The notes beneath the pieces were generated by a model. The model was not told where the DNA came from. It saw only the letters and a list, made by a program, of their open reading frames with translations, and did no database searches. The position numbers were made by a program, and so were the translations under genes. From Portunus trituberculatus (lineage: Eukaryota; Arthropoda; Malacostraca; Decapoda; Portunidae), in NCBI RefSeq assembly GCF_017591435.1, contig NC_059297.1, positions 917,580-981,579 on the forward strand: a stretch of DNA of 64,000 nt, read 5' to 3'. Below are positions 1 through 10,368 of this stretch, one piece after another; within the stretch, counting starts at the first letter, position 1, and the number at the start of each line of letters is the position of its first letter.

Positions 1-295
1 TCAACCTTATTCTGTCTATATTATTAATGCACAATTTATATCAGTAACTTCACTTAAGTCTTTCCACTGTAAAGCAGAACTGTCTGCCTGTTTAAGCTTT
101 CCTCTCTCTACAACTTGAATTATTTATAAGTAAATAATGACAACATGACATCTCCAGGACTGCACTGGTCAACACAGAGCTATCGCACTTTTGGGTGAGT
201 ATCAATCAAGCAGCATTTTCTTGCCTAATCTTTTGTGCCTTTGATCAATCTCTATATAGAAAAGAACATGCTAAATCAAAAGCAGTTGATCATAC

Positions 296-474
296 CTGAT
301 GAATTCATTTTCAAGGAGAAAATCAATACATGACTTAAGTGAACTCTGTGTATGTGAGAGATCATTGCCCTGCTTTTCCTCCAGCTGACCAGCTCTCAGT
401 GAGGCAGCCAAGAGGGTGCAGCTGCAGTACTTCTCCACCTCTTGTGGAGTTTTGGCCACTCCACTCACAATCAC
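296..474 (-). CDS. POLQ: POLQ exon 11, last exon inside the window
   Basis: The exon runs from TGCAG|GTGATT to ATCAG|GTATGA and ends in phase 2. It encodes VIVSGVAKTPQEVEKYCSC and FLLENEFI, typical of the segment following motif VI. The remaining helicase, central region and polymerase exons must lie left of position 1. Confidence 0.9.
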
Positions 475-847
475 CTGCACATGCAAGGCAAAGTTGAAAT
501 GTGAAACATATTGAGAGAAAAAAAAAAAAAATGGCTGCCTAAATTTTTGTTGCCTAATTCAATAAGTGTATGCTGAGAGGTGAAATGTGTTGGAGATCAA
601 ATAAAAAACAGCTTAGCCTCATAAAAAAAAACAAAAAAAATCTTGAAATATATCAAGATTTTCAACAAACAAAACAAGTAATAACAGACTTTATCTGCTT
701 AACCTGTAGAGTGTTGTGTTTTGTCAGAGATTTGGGACTTCTAAGTTTGTATTTCCTGTATATTTTTTTATTTACTTCATAAAATGAGAAAAAACATGAG
801 GTCATTAAATAACTCACCAAAACAAAACTATTTTATGAATACTAATC

Positions 848-928
<81 letters not shown>

Positions 929-3900
929 AGAGAGAAGAGAGAAAGAGAAAGAGAAAGAGACAGAGACAGACAGACAGAGACAGAGACAGACAGACAGAGA
1001 CAGAGGGTTATTGCCGTGGTACAGTGGAACCATGCGCGCTTTGGGGTCCAAGGGGTCTCCAAGCGCATGGGTTCAAATCCTGTCCACACTCCGAGTGTAG
1101 GTTGGGCTTCCTCACTCGGGGCAACGGTTTCCTAGCGGGTGGGCTTTGAGATAGGAGGTACCCCAAAAAGTATCTCCTTTAGCCCATAAATTCCCGTGAA
1201 AAAAGCCCGCATGGTATAAAAAAAAAAAAAGAGAGAGAGACAGAGACAAAGACAGAGAGTGTGTGTGAATGTGTATGGCTAAAGAAGCAATCTTTACCTC
1301 TAAGACAGCTCGCTTCATGCTGGAGGTAAGAGAGGCATCTTTCTGAAGGCAGGAAGTGATGGGAGGCAGGGAAGATGTCATCAATGTCTTAGCCTTTTCC
1401 TTTTCTCCTTCACGGCAGATAAGAATACTTTCACCTGCAACAGTATCTTTGTCACTATCATTACCATCTAAAGGTTTGTCTGATGCACTGAACACTGAGC
1501 AAGCTAAATCACATAACATAAAGTGTCAGGCAGCAGTTCACCACTTTAAGATGAGTCAACATATCATGAGTTTTAGTAAAAAGTATTCCTAAAGTTTGGT
1601 TCCTCACAAGCTCACCCTTCATGTCCACACCCTTCCTCCCTGCACGTCCAACCATCTGCTTGTATGTGAGGACGTCAAGAATGGAGCCCCCAAACACTGG
1701 TGACCTGATAATAACCCTCCGGGCTGGAAGGTTGACCCCGGAGGAGAGTGTGGAGGTGGCCAGCAGCACACGCAGAGATCCAGAGCGGAAGCCACCCTCA
1801 ATGATGTCCCGTTCATCAAAAGTGAGGCCTTGGGTGAAAAAGAAGTCAGCAAATTTAACAACACATATTTTGTTAAGCTATCCTGAAGCTTGAAAATAAA
1901 AACCCGTATAGATAAAGTGTTCATACCATAAGAAGTAAATGGAGTTACTTACCAGCATGATGGTAAGCTACTCCAAAGGCCACAGATCGGGATAGAATTT
2001 TATCTAGCCTCACTGGAGACTTGCGCAATGCCTCCAGAACATTCCTGATGCCAGCAGGATCCAAAGCACTGCGCAGTCTGGGGCCCAGTTCAGGGGGATA
2101 AGAGCTGTCAGTCTTACCTGAGAGTAACAAAAATTAAGACTTAATACAAAAGTACTCACCAAATACATATTTTCTAAAGGACACCAGACACTGTATGATT
2201 TTTTGTTCTTCACGGGGTTATTAGTCTGGATAAGACCAACTTTTAAAAATATTTTTGTTAAGCTTTCATTTTTTCTATCAACATTTCTCCTACCTATGTC
2301 ATAGAACTCCTTTGCCACTGCTTCAGCCAGATTCTCACACCATGCCTTGCTGGGACAGAATACCAGCACAGAGAATCCTTCTAGTACAGTTTCCAGACAC
2401 AACTGCATGAGGTGGTCACGGTCACCCTGTGAAGCATGGAGTGTAGGTCAAACCACACACAATACTCGTACCTAAACTCTCCTGCACTAATGCACTAACA
2501 AACATAACCCATGACCATCTGTAGTTGTATAGTAATAAAAACACTCTTAAACTATACTATCCCTATCTATGTCAACTTCCTCACAGAGCTTTCCCAAGGA
2601 GTGTCATCAGTTCACCACAAATGACACACCCCAGGAGATTAGGCATAGAGCAGCTAGCTACATGCATCCATAGCAAAGCCTGACAGTATGCAGTAATCTA
2701 CTCATAACCCTTCATAATGATAACAATTTCCAATCTTGCCCATAATCTAATCCTGAGGTCCTAAAAGATGCAGGCTATTTCCTTCAGAGTATCATTCTGA
2801 ACCTATGAGCTTTTGCCAATATGCCTGTATAATGTTTTACCTCAATACATGCATTAAGGAAAGTTTTAACATGTAAAGTAAAAAAAAATATATGGAGATT
2901 AACATACCTTCATAGTCATTTTTGGACACAATTCCCTTATCTTTTTGAATGAAGAATCATAAACAGATGTCCCCAGCTTGACACATTCCTGAAGGGGCAC
3001 CGGCCGGAAGTCTGTGGTGTAGAGCGCTGCATCGAGCCAGGCAGCCAGAAGCTCAAGGTTAGGCAAAGTGGCTGACATGCCAACTATTTGGATAGGCTTT
3101 CCACACACCTGAAACAAAGTAACAAACACAGTTAACTTCTCTGTATGGACACTACTACAAAATGTACAAATTTGCAGTAGCTCATTTACTAACTAACATT
3201 TATTTTATTATCAGAGGTAAGTAAAGAAAATTTGAAATAGATAACTGATGAAAAAATTAAGAGCATGCATGAAATGATCAATGATCAAGTTATTGATGGA
3301 TGAGGATGAGGAGGAATTCGATTTCATGGTTTCTATATGGAGTTCTTAATGGCCCACATTGGTTGTCTAAGAATATGTTTATTGGCCCAAAGGAAGTTAT
3401 CTATTACAAACACTGTGGTAAGCCACTGCAATTTGTTTGAAAACAAAAACAGACTAATACATTCAATTGCAATTAACTTCACCCAAGGCTGAAACATGAA
3501 AGCGAGACTTTTTTACTGAAATTTTCATATCTCTCCTTTTTCAAATATCCATCACAAAGAATTCTTTTAAAAGATACAGAATAACTGTAATAACTACAGC
3601 CATTAAAGATGAAAAATTCCTCTACCAGGCAGCCATTTCTAAAAAAAATCTGCACAAGTAATTTGGTGAAGGTAGAGTTTTCATACACAATTATGTGCTC
3701 ATACAAAATGTTACTGCTGCACACATACACAGAAGAGAGAATACAATCCCAATTACAGTAATTCATACAAAAAATCTATCCAGCCTACTTTTACTCTATT
3801 TGAAGTGTCAGTATTGACAGAAAAATTTTTACTGTCTGCAAGAAAAAGTATCATAACTTGCCTTGTTTTCAAGTGAATGAGGAGATTCTGCAGACGACAT

Positions 3901-6806
3901 TGATGAAGTAACATAAGTGAGCTTGGTAAGGAGCAGCTCCAGCAGATAGCCCCGATGTGAGTCACCTACCATGTGCAGTTCATCGACCACTATTATGCCC
4001 AGTTCATTCACTCGGTGATTTTCCAGTAACCTGTGTGTAAATAAGGTCAGGCTTCCTTAATCAAGATATGGGACACAAAACTCCCAGGTATGAAGTTTTG
4101 GAAAAGAAGAGTACATAATACACATATGCTTGATATAGAGGAAGGAGTCTAGAGTCATTATAAAAGCAGGGACAGTTGTCTGGTTTGATATGTCAAGTAC
4201 ACATCTCCAACATACACGAGAAATAAAAAATATCAAACTTTTAAGCTAACCTTACCTGTTGATAAGATTATTGGCTTTCTCTATAGTACACACAGCAATG
4301 TCAGTCACTTTAAGTCCTCCAGATGGACCTTGGGATCCCATAAACCCTTCAACACGCACACCTACACTCCCAAACATTTTCTGAGAGAACAAAATATATT
4401 AATTTTTTATTTGGCTAAAAGAAAAAGCCAAAAAAAGAGAAAAAAAAAATAGATACATATTTACAAAATAACTTGTTTTATGCTGATATGGAGATCAGTT
4501 CTAAAAATAAGCTTTTCATTATGTATACATGTTTTCACAGCATGAAAAGTAAAAAAGAAGAGATTCAATGAGGCAATGATATATGTAAAACAATGCATTA
4601 ACATGCAGAAATATTATAATATAACATAAAGACCAAGCAACTTCACAGGTCTTGCATAACTGTCCTGACACTGAACATACACCATCATACACAAACTAGA
4701 CTTGGTTGTAAGAATGAAGACAAAATTTGAGGGTCCATGAAAATCTATCATATTGGTGTTCCTTAAAATTCTGTTCTGTCTCCTTAGTCAATTTACAGTT
4801 ACTATTCACATGGTTGGTGGTGAGAATGGTGTCAAATTGAGCCACTATAGCTTGCCACTACAGTGACTAACCTGCATATAAAGCATCTTCTCACGAGCCA
4901 CAGAGACAAAGGGTAGAATATAAATCCCTTTGCAGCCGCCCTCCAGAATTCTCTTCAGCAGCAGCAGTTCTGCAACTAAGGTCTTGCCTAACCACACAAC
5001 CATGGCAGGGACCAAAAAATAGGGAAAAATTTATCAGTATGGTCCATATGTCACACTCCAGCATCTCATTCCCATTATCTTCACTCTCCACTTGTTGGTC
5101 AACCTACCTGCTGAGGTTGGGGCTGAATAGATGAGGTTTCTTCCTTCCAGCACACCTGGAAGACTCAAACACTCTGCCTGCCATGGAAACATTCTCTTCA
5201 CCCCATTCTCAAGATAGCACTAAACAGGGACAGGTAAAACATAAATGTAATTAGCATACAAGTACTTACTACCTATATACTTATATACCAATATCTCACC
5301 TTTGACCATAGTAGCCAAACAAGGCATCAATATATATAGATTCACAGGCATTCCCTCACTTTCCATGCTTAAGGGTAGAAAGAACCAATTCTCACCAAAA
5401 CATACAAGTTAATTGTTCAGCATATTCTCTTGCCCAAATAAAAGTCTAATCAAGGAACATCAGTGACTTTAGAACAACCTAATTTGAAGGATAAAAGTTG
5501 ATATGGCAGCAGAACAATACAAATTTATCTCAAACACTGTAAACTAGAAATACATAAATACAAACACACACATATATTGCAATACCTTTAAAACAGATTC
5601 CGGCAAGCCCCAAGCACTAAGCTCCATCTTTTCTTGAGTTGATAAGAAGCTTCGTGAGTCATCAGAGTTCAGAGGAGACTTGAGAACAGTAATGTCTATC
5701 TTGTTCATAGAGTCATGAGATGCAACTGTCTTTTTACAATCATCAGGGCTGGTAGAATGATCTCTTACACAATCTTGTTTTTCATGTAATATCTCTTTCA
5801 CTGAGACTGCATTGTCAGGTTCTTTTTGCAACTCCTGTTCCTTGACAATATTTTTACATGCTTCACTATTATTGGTAAGCGAATGGGACTGGCTATAGAA
5901 GGCAGAAGACTTGAGGATTGGTAATATATTTTCCATGGAGCATCTCTTGGGGGAGGCATGATGCTTTGTGGGTTTCGGTTGGTTGTGTGATGATGACGGT
6001 GATTGATTTTCCTGTAAGCGTTTCAGTAATGGCTGATCTTTCTCTGTACCTCTAGAATGGATGATCCTTTTGTGATTACTATCAAAATCATGTATATTTT
6101 CTTTGTTATATTTTCTACTAGTAGTATGTGGCTTTCCCAAACCTTGCAGACATTGCTTATTTTGAATGTTTGTTTCTTTAAAGTTGTTTTTCTTGGTACA
6201 GGTTTCTTTGTGGTGTTTATGGCTTGCACTTACTGGTGATTCCATACTATGAATTAAATCATCTTTCAACATTTTCATGCTGCATTCAGTTTTTCTTTCC
6301 TCTTTGACTAATGCTCTTTTATTCTCACACAAACCATTATCTTGCTCAGGTGTATTCCCATTTCCTGAAGAGTATGTCATGATATCCTCTCTGCTTCTTA
6401 CTAAACAAAGGGATTCTTTAGCACACTCATCTTTACTATTTCTTGATTTCTGGCACTGCAGTCTGTGTGGAATCTGACAATTTGTCTGCTGACTTGAAGC
6501 ATCATCATGTTTTGGCTTCCTTTGATTTCCAAGCTCTTCCGTTCTTAACTGAGACACTGACACCTTGTGAAATATGCTATCATCAAGATCCATTGCATCC
6601 ATTGCCTCTTGAGTACTAGTCCCAAATGACTCAAGCAAATCACTATTCCGTTGCCTTCTATCATTTCTGGTATCCTCCACAGGCCCTCTTGCTGTATTTC
6701 CTCCAACATTCGCATCATGTTTTTGTGTATTTAACTGTAGCATTCGTATTCTGGGAGAGCGCCTGAGACCCCAGGGATCTGCTTTAGATGACTGATCTCT
6801 TGACAT
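296..6806 (-). CDS. POLQ: DNA polymerase theta, N-terminal extension plus helicase-like domain (partial gene, 11 exons)
   Basis: POLQ is the nuclear enzyme of microhomology-mediated (theta-mediated) end joining; its N-terminal superfamily 2 helicase-like ATPase is joined to a C-terminal family A polymerase, which lies outside this window. Exons read right to left: 5586-6806, 5108-5219, 4872-4987, 4256-4380, 3862-4030, 2908-3108, 2294-2426, 1953-2117, 1616-1828, 1298-1434, 296-474. I checked phases at every junction and all join in frame, giving 923 codons plus two bases. Visible motifs are APTSAGKT (Walker A, split by an intron), DELH (motif II), GMSATL (III), FCPSKAWC (IV), TSTLSSGVNLPARRVII (V) and QMVGRAGRKG (VI). 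The wording of motifs V and VI (FGG before LTYKQMVGRAGRKGVD) fits POLQ better than the paralogue HELQ. The start is the first ATG after an in-frame TGA. Confidence 0.94.
849..1003. repeat. (AG)n microsatellite grading into GACAGA repeats
   Basis: About 75 bases of pure AG pass into AAAGAGAG and GACAGACA variants inside a POLQ intron. It directly precedes the SINE at 1006, so the array and SINE may have arrived together. Confidence 0.95.
1006..1226 (+). mobile_element. tRNA-derived SINE
   Basis: The head contains a pol III A-box-like TGGTACAGTGG and, about 45 bases on, a B box GGTTCAAATCC, as in a tRNA gene. It continues with a unique body and ends in an A-rich tail that grades into a second GAGA tract. 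It lies in a POLQ intron, opposite to the gene. A 3' fragment of the same family (CCCATAAATTCC ... CATGGTATAAA) is at 61009-61042. It is not a functional tRNA because no acceptor stem closes around it. Confidence 0.75.
1298..1434 (-). CDS. POLQ: POLQ exon 10: start of winged-helix region
   Basis: 137 bases from TTGCAG|GTGAAAG to GAG|GTAAAG. It encodes GESILICREGEKEKA and LPPITSCLQ, matching the stretch after motif VI in the family. Confidence 0.9.
1616..1828 (-). CDS. POLQ: POLQ exon 9: motifs V and VI
   Basis: It encodes LTFDERDIIEGGFRSG, then motif V (STLSSGVNLPARRVII) and motif VI with the arginine finger region (QMVGRAGRKGVD). This exon settles the POLQ assignment. Acceptor CCAAG|GCCTC, donor AAGG|GTGAGC. 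Confidence 0.95.
1953..2117 (-). CDS. POLQ: POLQ exon 8: second RecA domain
   Basis: Between CTCAG|GTAAGAC and GCTG|GTAAGT. It encodes RNVLEALRKSP and VAFGVAYHHAG, the conserved segment preceding motif V. Confidence 0.92.
2294..2426 (-). CDS. POLQ: POLQ exon 7: motif IV
   Basis: Acceptor TTCACAG|GGTGAC, donor ACATAG|GTAGGA. It encodes VLVFCPSKAWCENLAEAVA, motif IV of the second RecA-like domain. Confidence 0.92.
2908..3108 (-). CDS. POLQ: POLQ exon 6: motif III
   Basis: Exactly 67 codons between TTTCAG|GTGTGT and AAG|GTATGT. It holds the GMSATLPNLELLAAWL motif III segment and TTDFRPVPLQE, both strongly POLQ-like. Confidence 0.93.
3862..4030 (-). CDS. POLQ: POLQ exon 5: DELH box, GC donor
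   Basis: The exon encodes GIIVVDELHMVGDSHRGYL, the DExH motif II, and ELLLTKLTY. Acceptor is ACACAG|GTTACT. The donor is AAG|GCAAGT, a GC instead of GT; using the only nearby GT breaks the frame of the next exon, so a GC-AG intron is required. Confidence 0.9.
4256..4380 (-). CDS. POLQ: POLQ exon 4: motifs Ib/Ic region
   Basis: The exon runs from CTCAG|AAAATG to AACAG|GTAAG, 125 bases. It encodes VRVEGFMGS and DIAVCTIEKANNLINR, the family's TIE(K/R)AN segment. Confidence 0.92.
4872..4987 (-). CDS. POLQ: POLQ exon 3: Walker A lysine and motif Ia
   Basis: Phase-1 acceptor TTAG|GCAAG restores GKT, followed by LVAELLLLKR and the ILPFVSVAREK segment (motif Ia). The donor is CAG|GTTAGT. The exon is 116 bases. 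Confidence 0.93.
5108..5219 (-). CDS. POLQ: POLQ exon 2: Q motif region and start of Walker A
   Basis: Acceptor TTTAG|TGC and donor GCAG|GTAGG bound 37 codons plus one base. It encodes the MFPWQAECL segment (the Q-motif-like region) and NLIYSAPTSAG, whose Walker A loop is completed by GKT in the next exon. Confidence 0.93.
5586..6806 (-). CDS. POLQ: POLQ exon 1: long low-complexity N-terminus
   Basis: This 407-codon exon starts at the first ATG downstream of an in-frame TGA and ends at an AAG|GTATTG donor. Only the last 20 or so residues (ELSAWGLPESVLK) match the family just ahead of the helicase core. The preceding ~385 residues are rich in Ser, Lys, Asn, His and Gln, with no recognisable domain; a basic WGLRRSPRIR patch lies near the N-terminus. 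Vertebrate POLQ has a far shorter leader. It is probably disordered. The frame is open over 1.2 kb in AT-rich DNA, which supports real coding. Confidence 0.85.
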
Positions 6807-6959
6807 TCTACAGGATGCTTCTACAAGGTAGTGGTGGTGAAACAGTGTTCAAGTGTATATTTCCCATGCCTCTAACTCAATATCATCATCAACAACTTCA
6901 GATGTGTAATGTGAGTCTCCATTGTTGCTCATATCCTTCACAGAAGGTGACTGTCAAGA

Positions 6960-8290
6960 GACGTTTAGAATAAAACAGTAAATGAAGTGAATAGGCATTA
7001 AACATTTAATTTAATATGCACATCTAATTTCACTATGGTATTTGCTTTCATATCTAATATGAACCAATAAGAAATATTCAGTACATATACAGAAAAACTT
7101 ACATCCTGACATGCAAACTTACTTTAAGATGGTGCAAAAGAAATGTACTTGATGGTCAGATACCCATCTACTTCACCAGATACCTCATTTGTTGAAGAGT
7201 AAGGAAAAAGCAAAATAACAAAGAGATTCTTTTACCTGATTAACTAACTGCATAACGTTACAGCTTCAGGAAAGGAAGGAAGGTAGAGGCAGTCAAATTT
7301 TGCAAGCATGCCAGTCTCATTTAAGCAGAATTAATTGAGGAAATTGTGTCTTATGTAGCACGTGGATGTGTAAAGCTGTTAAGGGAGATGTCAACCCATA
7401 AAACCAAATAGTGAAAAATCAAGCAAGGGATGCAGAGTTGTGTTAAGGAAATGTAGACTCCAGAGCTACAATGCTGTTGGATTATGGGTTTCATACATTA
7501 ACACGTTTCAGTCTGGAAAACTGCTGGTAGCACTCAAGAAAAGAATAAAAAGTATGTCAATGTGAAGCCATATCACTGATTGATAACTGCTACAACCAAC
7601 AGAATCAAATGTTCTGAAAAAATTCATGCAAGACATGACTCATATCTACACACCTAGCCATTACCACATACAGGAGTTACAGTACGTGCCTTCAGATCCT
7701 GACACAAGCTATGGTTTTGCTTCATTTGTCTCACAGACAACAGCAGCAGAGAATTCAGTGCAGCAGGACATGTAAATCCCTTGATAAGAGCCACCACTGT
7801 CCCTAGCACTGCCGCGAGTAGTTAATAAAATGTCTCATTCTCTTACCTCAACCCACAAATAAATCACACACACTCAGGTTCCATAAAACACAGATATATA
7901 TGGAGATCAGATCGCTGGTTATGACAAATAATAGGTAATACAGGAGCACATATTTACCCACCATGAATGCAAGAACTCTCATGATGTATTTGTTCTGAAT
8001 TAAGAGTTACACAAAAAGAGGCAATGTCAAATTACATACCTGCTGAAAGCACCAGTCATAACTTGCCTCATTGTAATACCAACGTTCATAATCATGCCTT
8101 CTCCCTTTAAGGCGGCCCTGAAACATCTTGTGATACATTCAGATTGGTGAAAGCTCTCCCATCCTCTTAAAAGGAGAGCCCAGGTGAGGACTGCCGTTAG
8201 GTAAAATGCCTGTTCCCAGGTGATGCCCCAGCCAGTGTACAGCAAGAAGTGTTCTAGAGTCTCCTGTGCGTTCCCTCATCAGGGACAGTG
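6960..8290. other. AT-rich sequence upstream of POLQ, no gene recognised
   Basis: I see no conserved ORF, RNA gene or transposon end in this stretch. It probably contains 5' untranslated or intronic sequence of POLQ. Short ORFs on the minus strand near 8027-8245 have no recognisable motif. Confidence 0.5.
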
Positions 8291-8470
8291 AGGGCATGAG
8301 ACGAACATGGCTGATATGTACGCCCAGTTTAGTGAGGCGCAGTTAACTCTGTTTGTGTTTACCTCTTCGTCGGACGTCAAACCTCACCTCATACCTCATG
8401 GTCGGCGGAATTACTTCTGCAACGGCACCGTCTGACCGTCTCAACGTGTCTGACTGTCTGTGCTTGAGGT
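8290..8470 (-). promoter_or_regulatory. CpG-rich block, candidate POLQ promoter or noncoding first exon
   Basis: About a dozen CpG dinucleotides fall within 180 bases, against an AT-rich CpG-poor background. It sits 1.5 kb upstream of the POLQ start codon and just before the LINE insertions. No TATA box or defined start site was identified; the call rests on composition and place alone. Confidence 0.3.
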
Positions 8471-8504
8471 TGCTCTTTTTTTGTTTTTTGTTTTTATTTA
8501 TTTA

Positions 8505-8692
8505 AGAGAGGAGAACCGGCCAAGGGCAACAAAAATATAAAGAAAAAAGCCCACTCAGTTGCCAGTCTCCTTAAAGATCCGATATAATTAGCCAAAGGAT
8601 AGTGACAAATGTCTTGAAACCTCGATTCCTCTCGAATGAAGTCAAGTCATGGAATGTCAGACACAGGTAAAAAAAACTCCAAAGTTTACAGG
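8505..8692 (+). repeat. Interspersed repeat of unknown class, fused to the downstream LINE
   Basis: The segment contains GGCCAAGGGCAAC and AAGCCCACTCAGTTGCCAGT, which look like a dispersed decapod repeat (recollection, not searched). Its sequence runs straight into the RT fragment at about 8693, giving an ORF that begins in the repeat and ends in LINE sequence. Confidence 0.35.
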
Positions 8693-10345
8693 ACAGTGTG
8701 GACAGGAGAACTGAAATCTGAAGACAATATGTTTGTGGTGAATGAATTGATTAAGAGAAAGAAGAAAGATAGTAGCAAATTATACTTAGGTTTTCTAGAC
8801 ATAGAGAAAACATATGATAGGGTGAACAGAGAAATGCTAGGTAGAGTGCTAGAAAAGATTGGGCTAAGTGCAAAGATAGTTAACATAGTGCGAAGTATGT
8901 ATGTAGATACAAGAGCTAAGTTTAAACTAGGAGATGTAGAGACAGACTGGGTGAAGAGTGAAAGAGGAGTTAGGTAGGATTGCATATTATCACCAACCCT
9001 CTTTAGCTTATATACAGAGGAACTGGCTGCTAGATTGAAGAGAATGAATGCAGGTGAAAATGTGGGTAATGATAAGAAATGTGTGCTCTTGTATGCAGAT
9101 GATGTTGTTATAAGTGAGTCGGCAGAAGAGCTTCAGAGTTTGTTTGATGTTGTAGATGGGTATGGAAGAGACTTTGGAGTGAGGTTTAGTAGTGAAAAGA
9201 GCAAGGTAATGGTTGTGAATGGGTCCGAGGATGAGAGGAACTCAGTGTGGAGACTAGGTGAGAATGAGATGCAACAGAGAGATGAATACAAGTCCCTGGG
9301 GATGTGGATGAGTCCGGTTGGCTGCGTGAAGACAAAGAATCTCTGAGAAGATAAGCATGGTGAGTCAGTGGGTGGGTCGGCTAGGAAGTAAATATGACGT
9401 GCTGCGAGAAGTTTGGAAGAGCGTGGCTGTTCCGAGCATCATGTATGGTATGGATGTGATTGCATGGAATGAGAGTGAACTAGAAAAGTTAGAAATAGGG
9501 CAGAATAGAGTTGCAATAATGGCACTTAATGCACGCACCTACATATGCAGCAGTAGAGGCTCTTAAGGGAGAGATGGGTTGGAGCACTTTTAGAGAAAGG
9601 TATGTAAAAGCGACCCTACGGTATAAGGCTAGGTTAGAGCGAATGAATGATGCTAGAATAGTGAGAAAAGTGTTTATGTGGAATGTCAGGAATAGCAAGT
9701 GGGGGAAAAAGTGTGTCAGGTTGGTGGTGAAGAGTGGTCTAATAGCTAGTTGGGCTTTTCAGCAGGTAGAAGGAAGGCATTTATTAGAGAATGACTGGAG
9801 TATGATTGTTAGAAATGGAGAGGGTAGCGAATGGGGTGTAAGGAAGTGGAGGAGTGAGATAGACAGAGTAGTGAAAGGTGTGGGACTGAGTGACTGGAGG
9901 AATAGGATTGAGCAAAAGAGTACCTTGGAATGGTATAAAGAGAAAGAGGCCCCAATGTATGAAAAGTGGTATGATGGAAGCCTGGGTAGGGATCTTCTCT
10001 TCCGAGCTAGGGCACAGTGCATGGATGTGAATGCAAGGAGTTATAGATGGTCTGAGTCCCGCAGCAAAGTGTGCCAGATGTGTGACATGGGAGAGGATGA
10101 GACGGTGGAACATGTGGTGCTGGGGTGTGTGAAGTATGCCAAAGACAGGTATGAGATGATGCAAGTGGTGCTGAGGGACCTGGGACATGACAGAGTGGAG
10201 ATGACAGGAAGGGAATGGATGGTGGTGCTGCTGGGACTCTGTAGGGAGACGAATGAAAGGATGATTGAGGCTGTGAAAGAGTTCTTGGAGAGAATGTGGC
10301 GTTCTAGATGCATTAAGATCAAGATCAAGATAATTTACCAGAGAA
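8693..10345 (+). mobile_element. 5'-truncated, decayed non-LTR retrotransposon (LINE) with RT domain
   Basis: Reading frames encode an RT with FLDIEKTYDRVNREML, GVR*DCILSPTLFSLY and the catalytic YADD (as LLYADDVVI). The C-terminus has a Zn-knuckle-like C-x2-C-x8-H-x4-C (CQMCDMGEDETVEHVVLGC). An in-frame TAG at 8975-8977 replaces the usual Gln of GVRQ, and frame changes occur near 9346 and 9530. No endonuclease remains. The 3' end carries (AAGATC)n at 10315-10331. It sits between POLQ and NCAPD3 and is not functional. Confidence 0.88.
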
Positions 10346-10368
10346 AGGAGCATGTCATGCTGGATTGA
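9529..10368 (+). pseudogene. LINE ORF2 C-terminal fragment, 279 codons
   Basis: The longest open piece of the LINE above. It carries the post-RT region and the Cys-His knuckle near residues 180-200, rich in Arg, Glu and Trp. The reading frame joins the upstream RT pieces only by frame shifts. Final codons read through the (AAGATC)n tail, so the C-terminus is artificial. Confidence 0.8.

Noticed and set aside
1015..1085. Possible tRNA gene
   Set aside because: A and B boxes are present but no acceptor stem or anticodon arm closes; it is the head of a SINE.
784..1149. Arg-Glu and Ser-Leu repeat ORFs near the AG array
   Set aside because: Translations of (AG)n and of the SINE, not proteins.
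1621..1924. ORFs opposite or out of frame with POLQ exons
   Set aside because: They are shadows of the conserved helicase exons; only the minus frame with splice sites matches a family.
1..6806. Assignment of the minus-strand helicase as HELQ
   Set aside because: Motifs around FGG...LTYKQMVGRAGRKGVD and DFRPVPL fit POLQ more closely than HELQ.
8027..8245. 72-codon minus-strand ORF upstream of POLQ
   Set aside because: No domain, no splice link to POLQ exon 1 that I could support.
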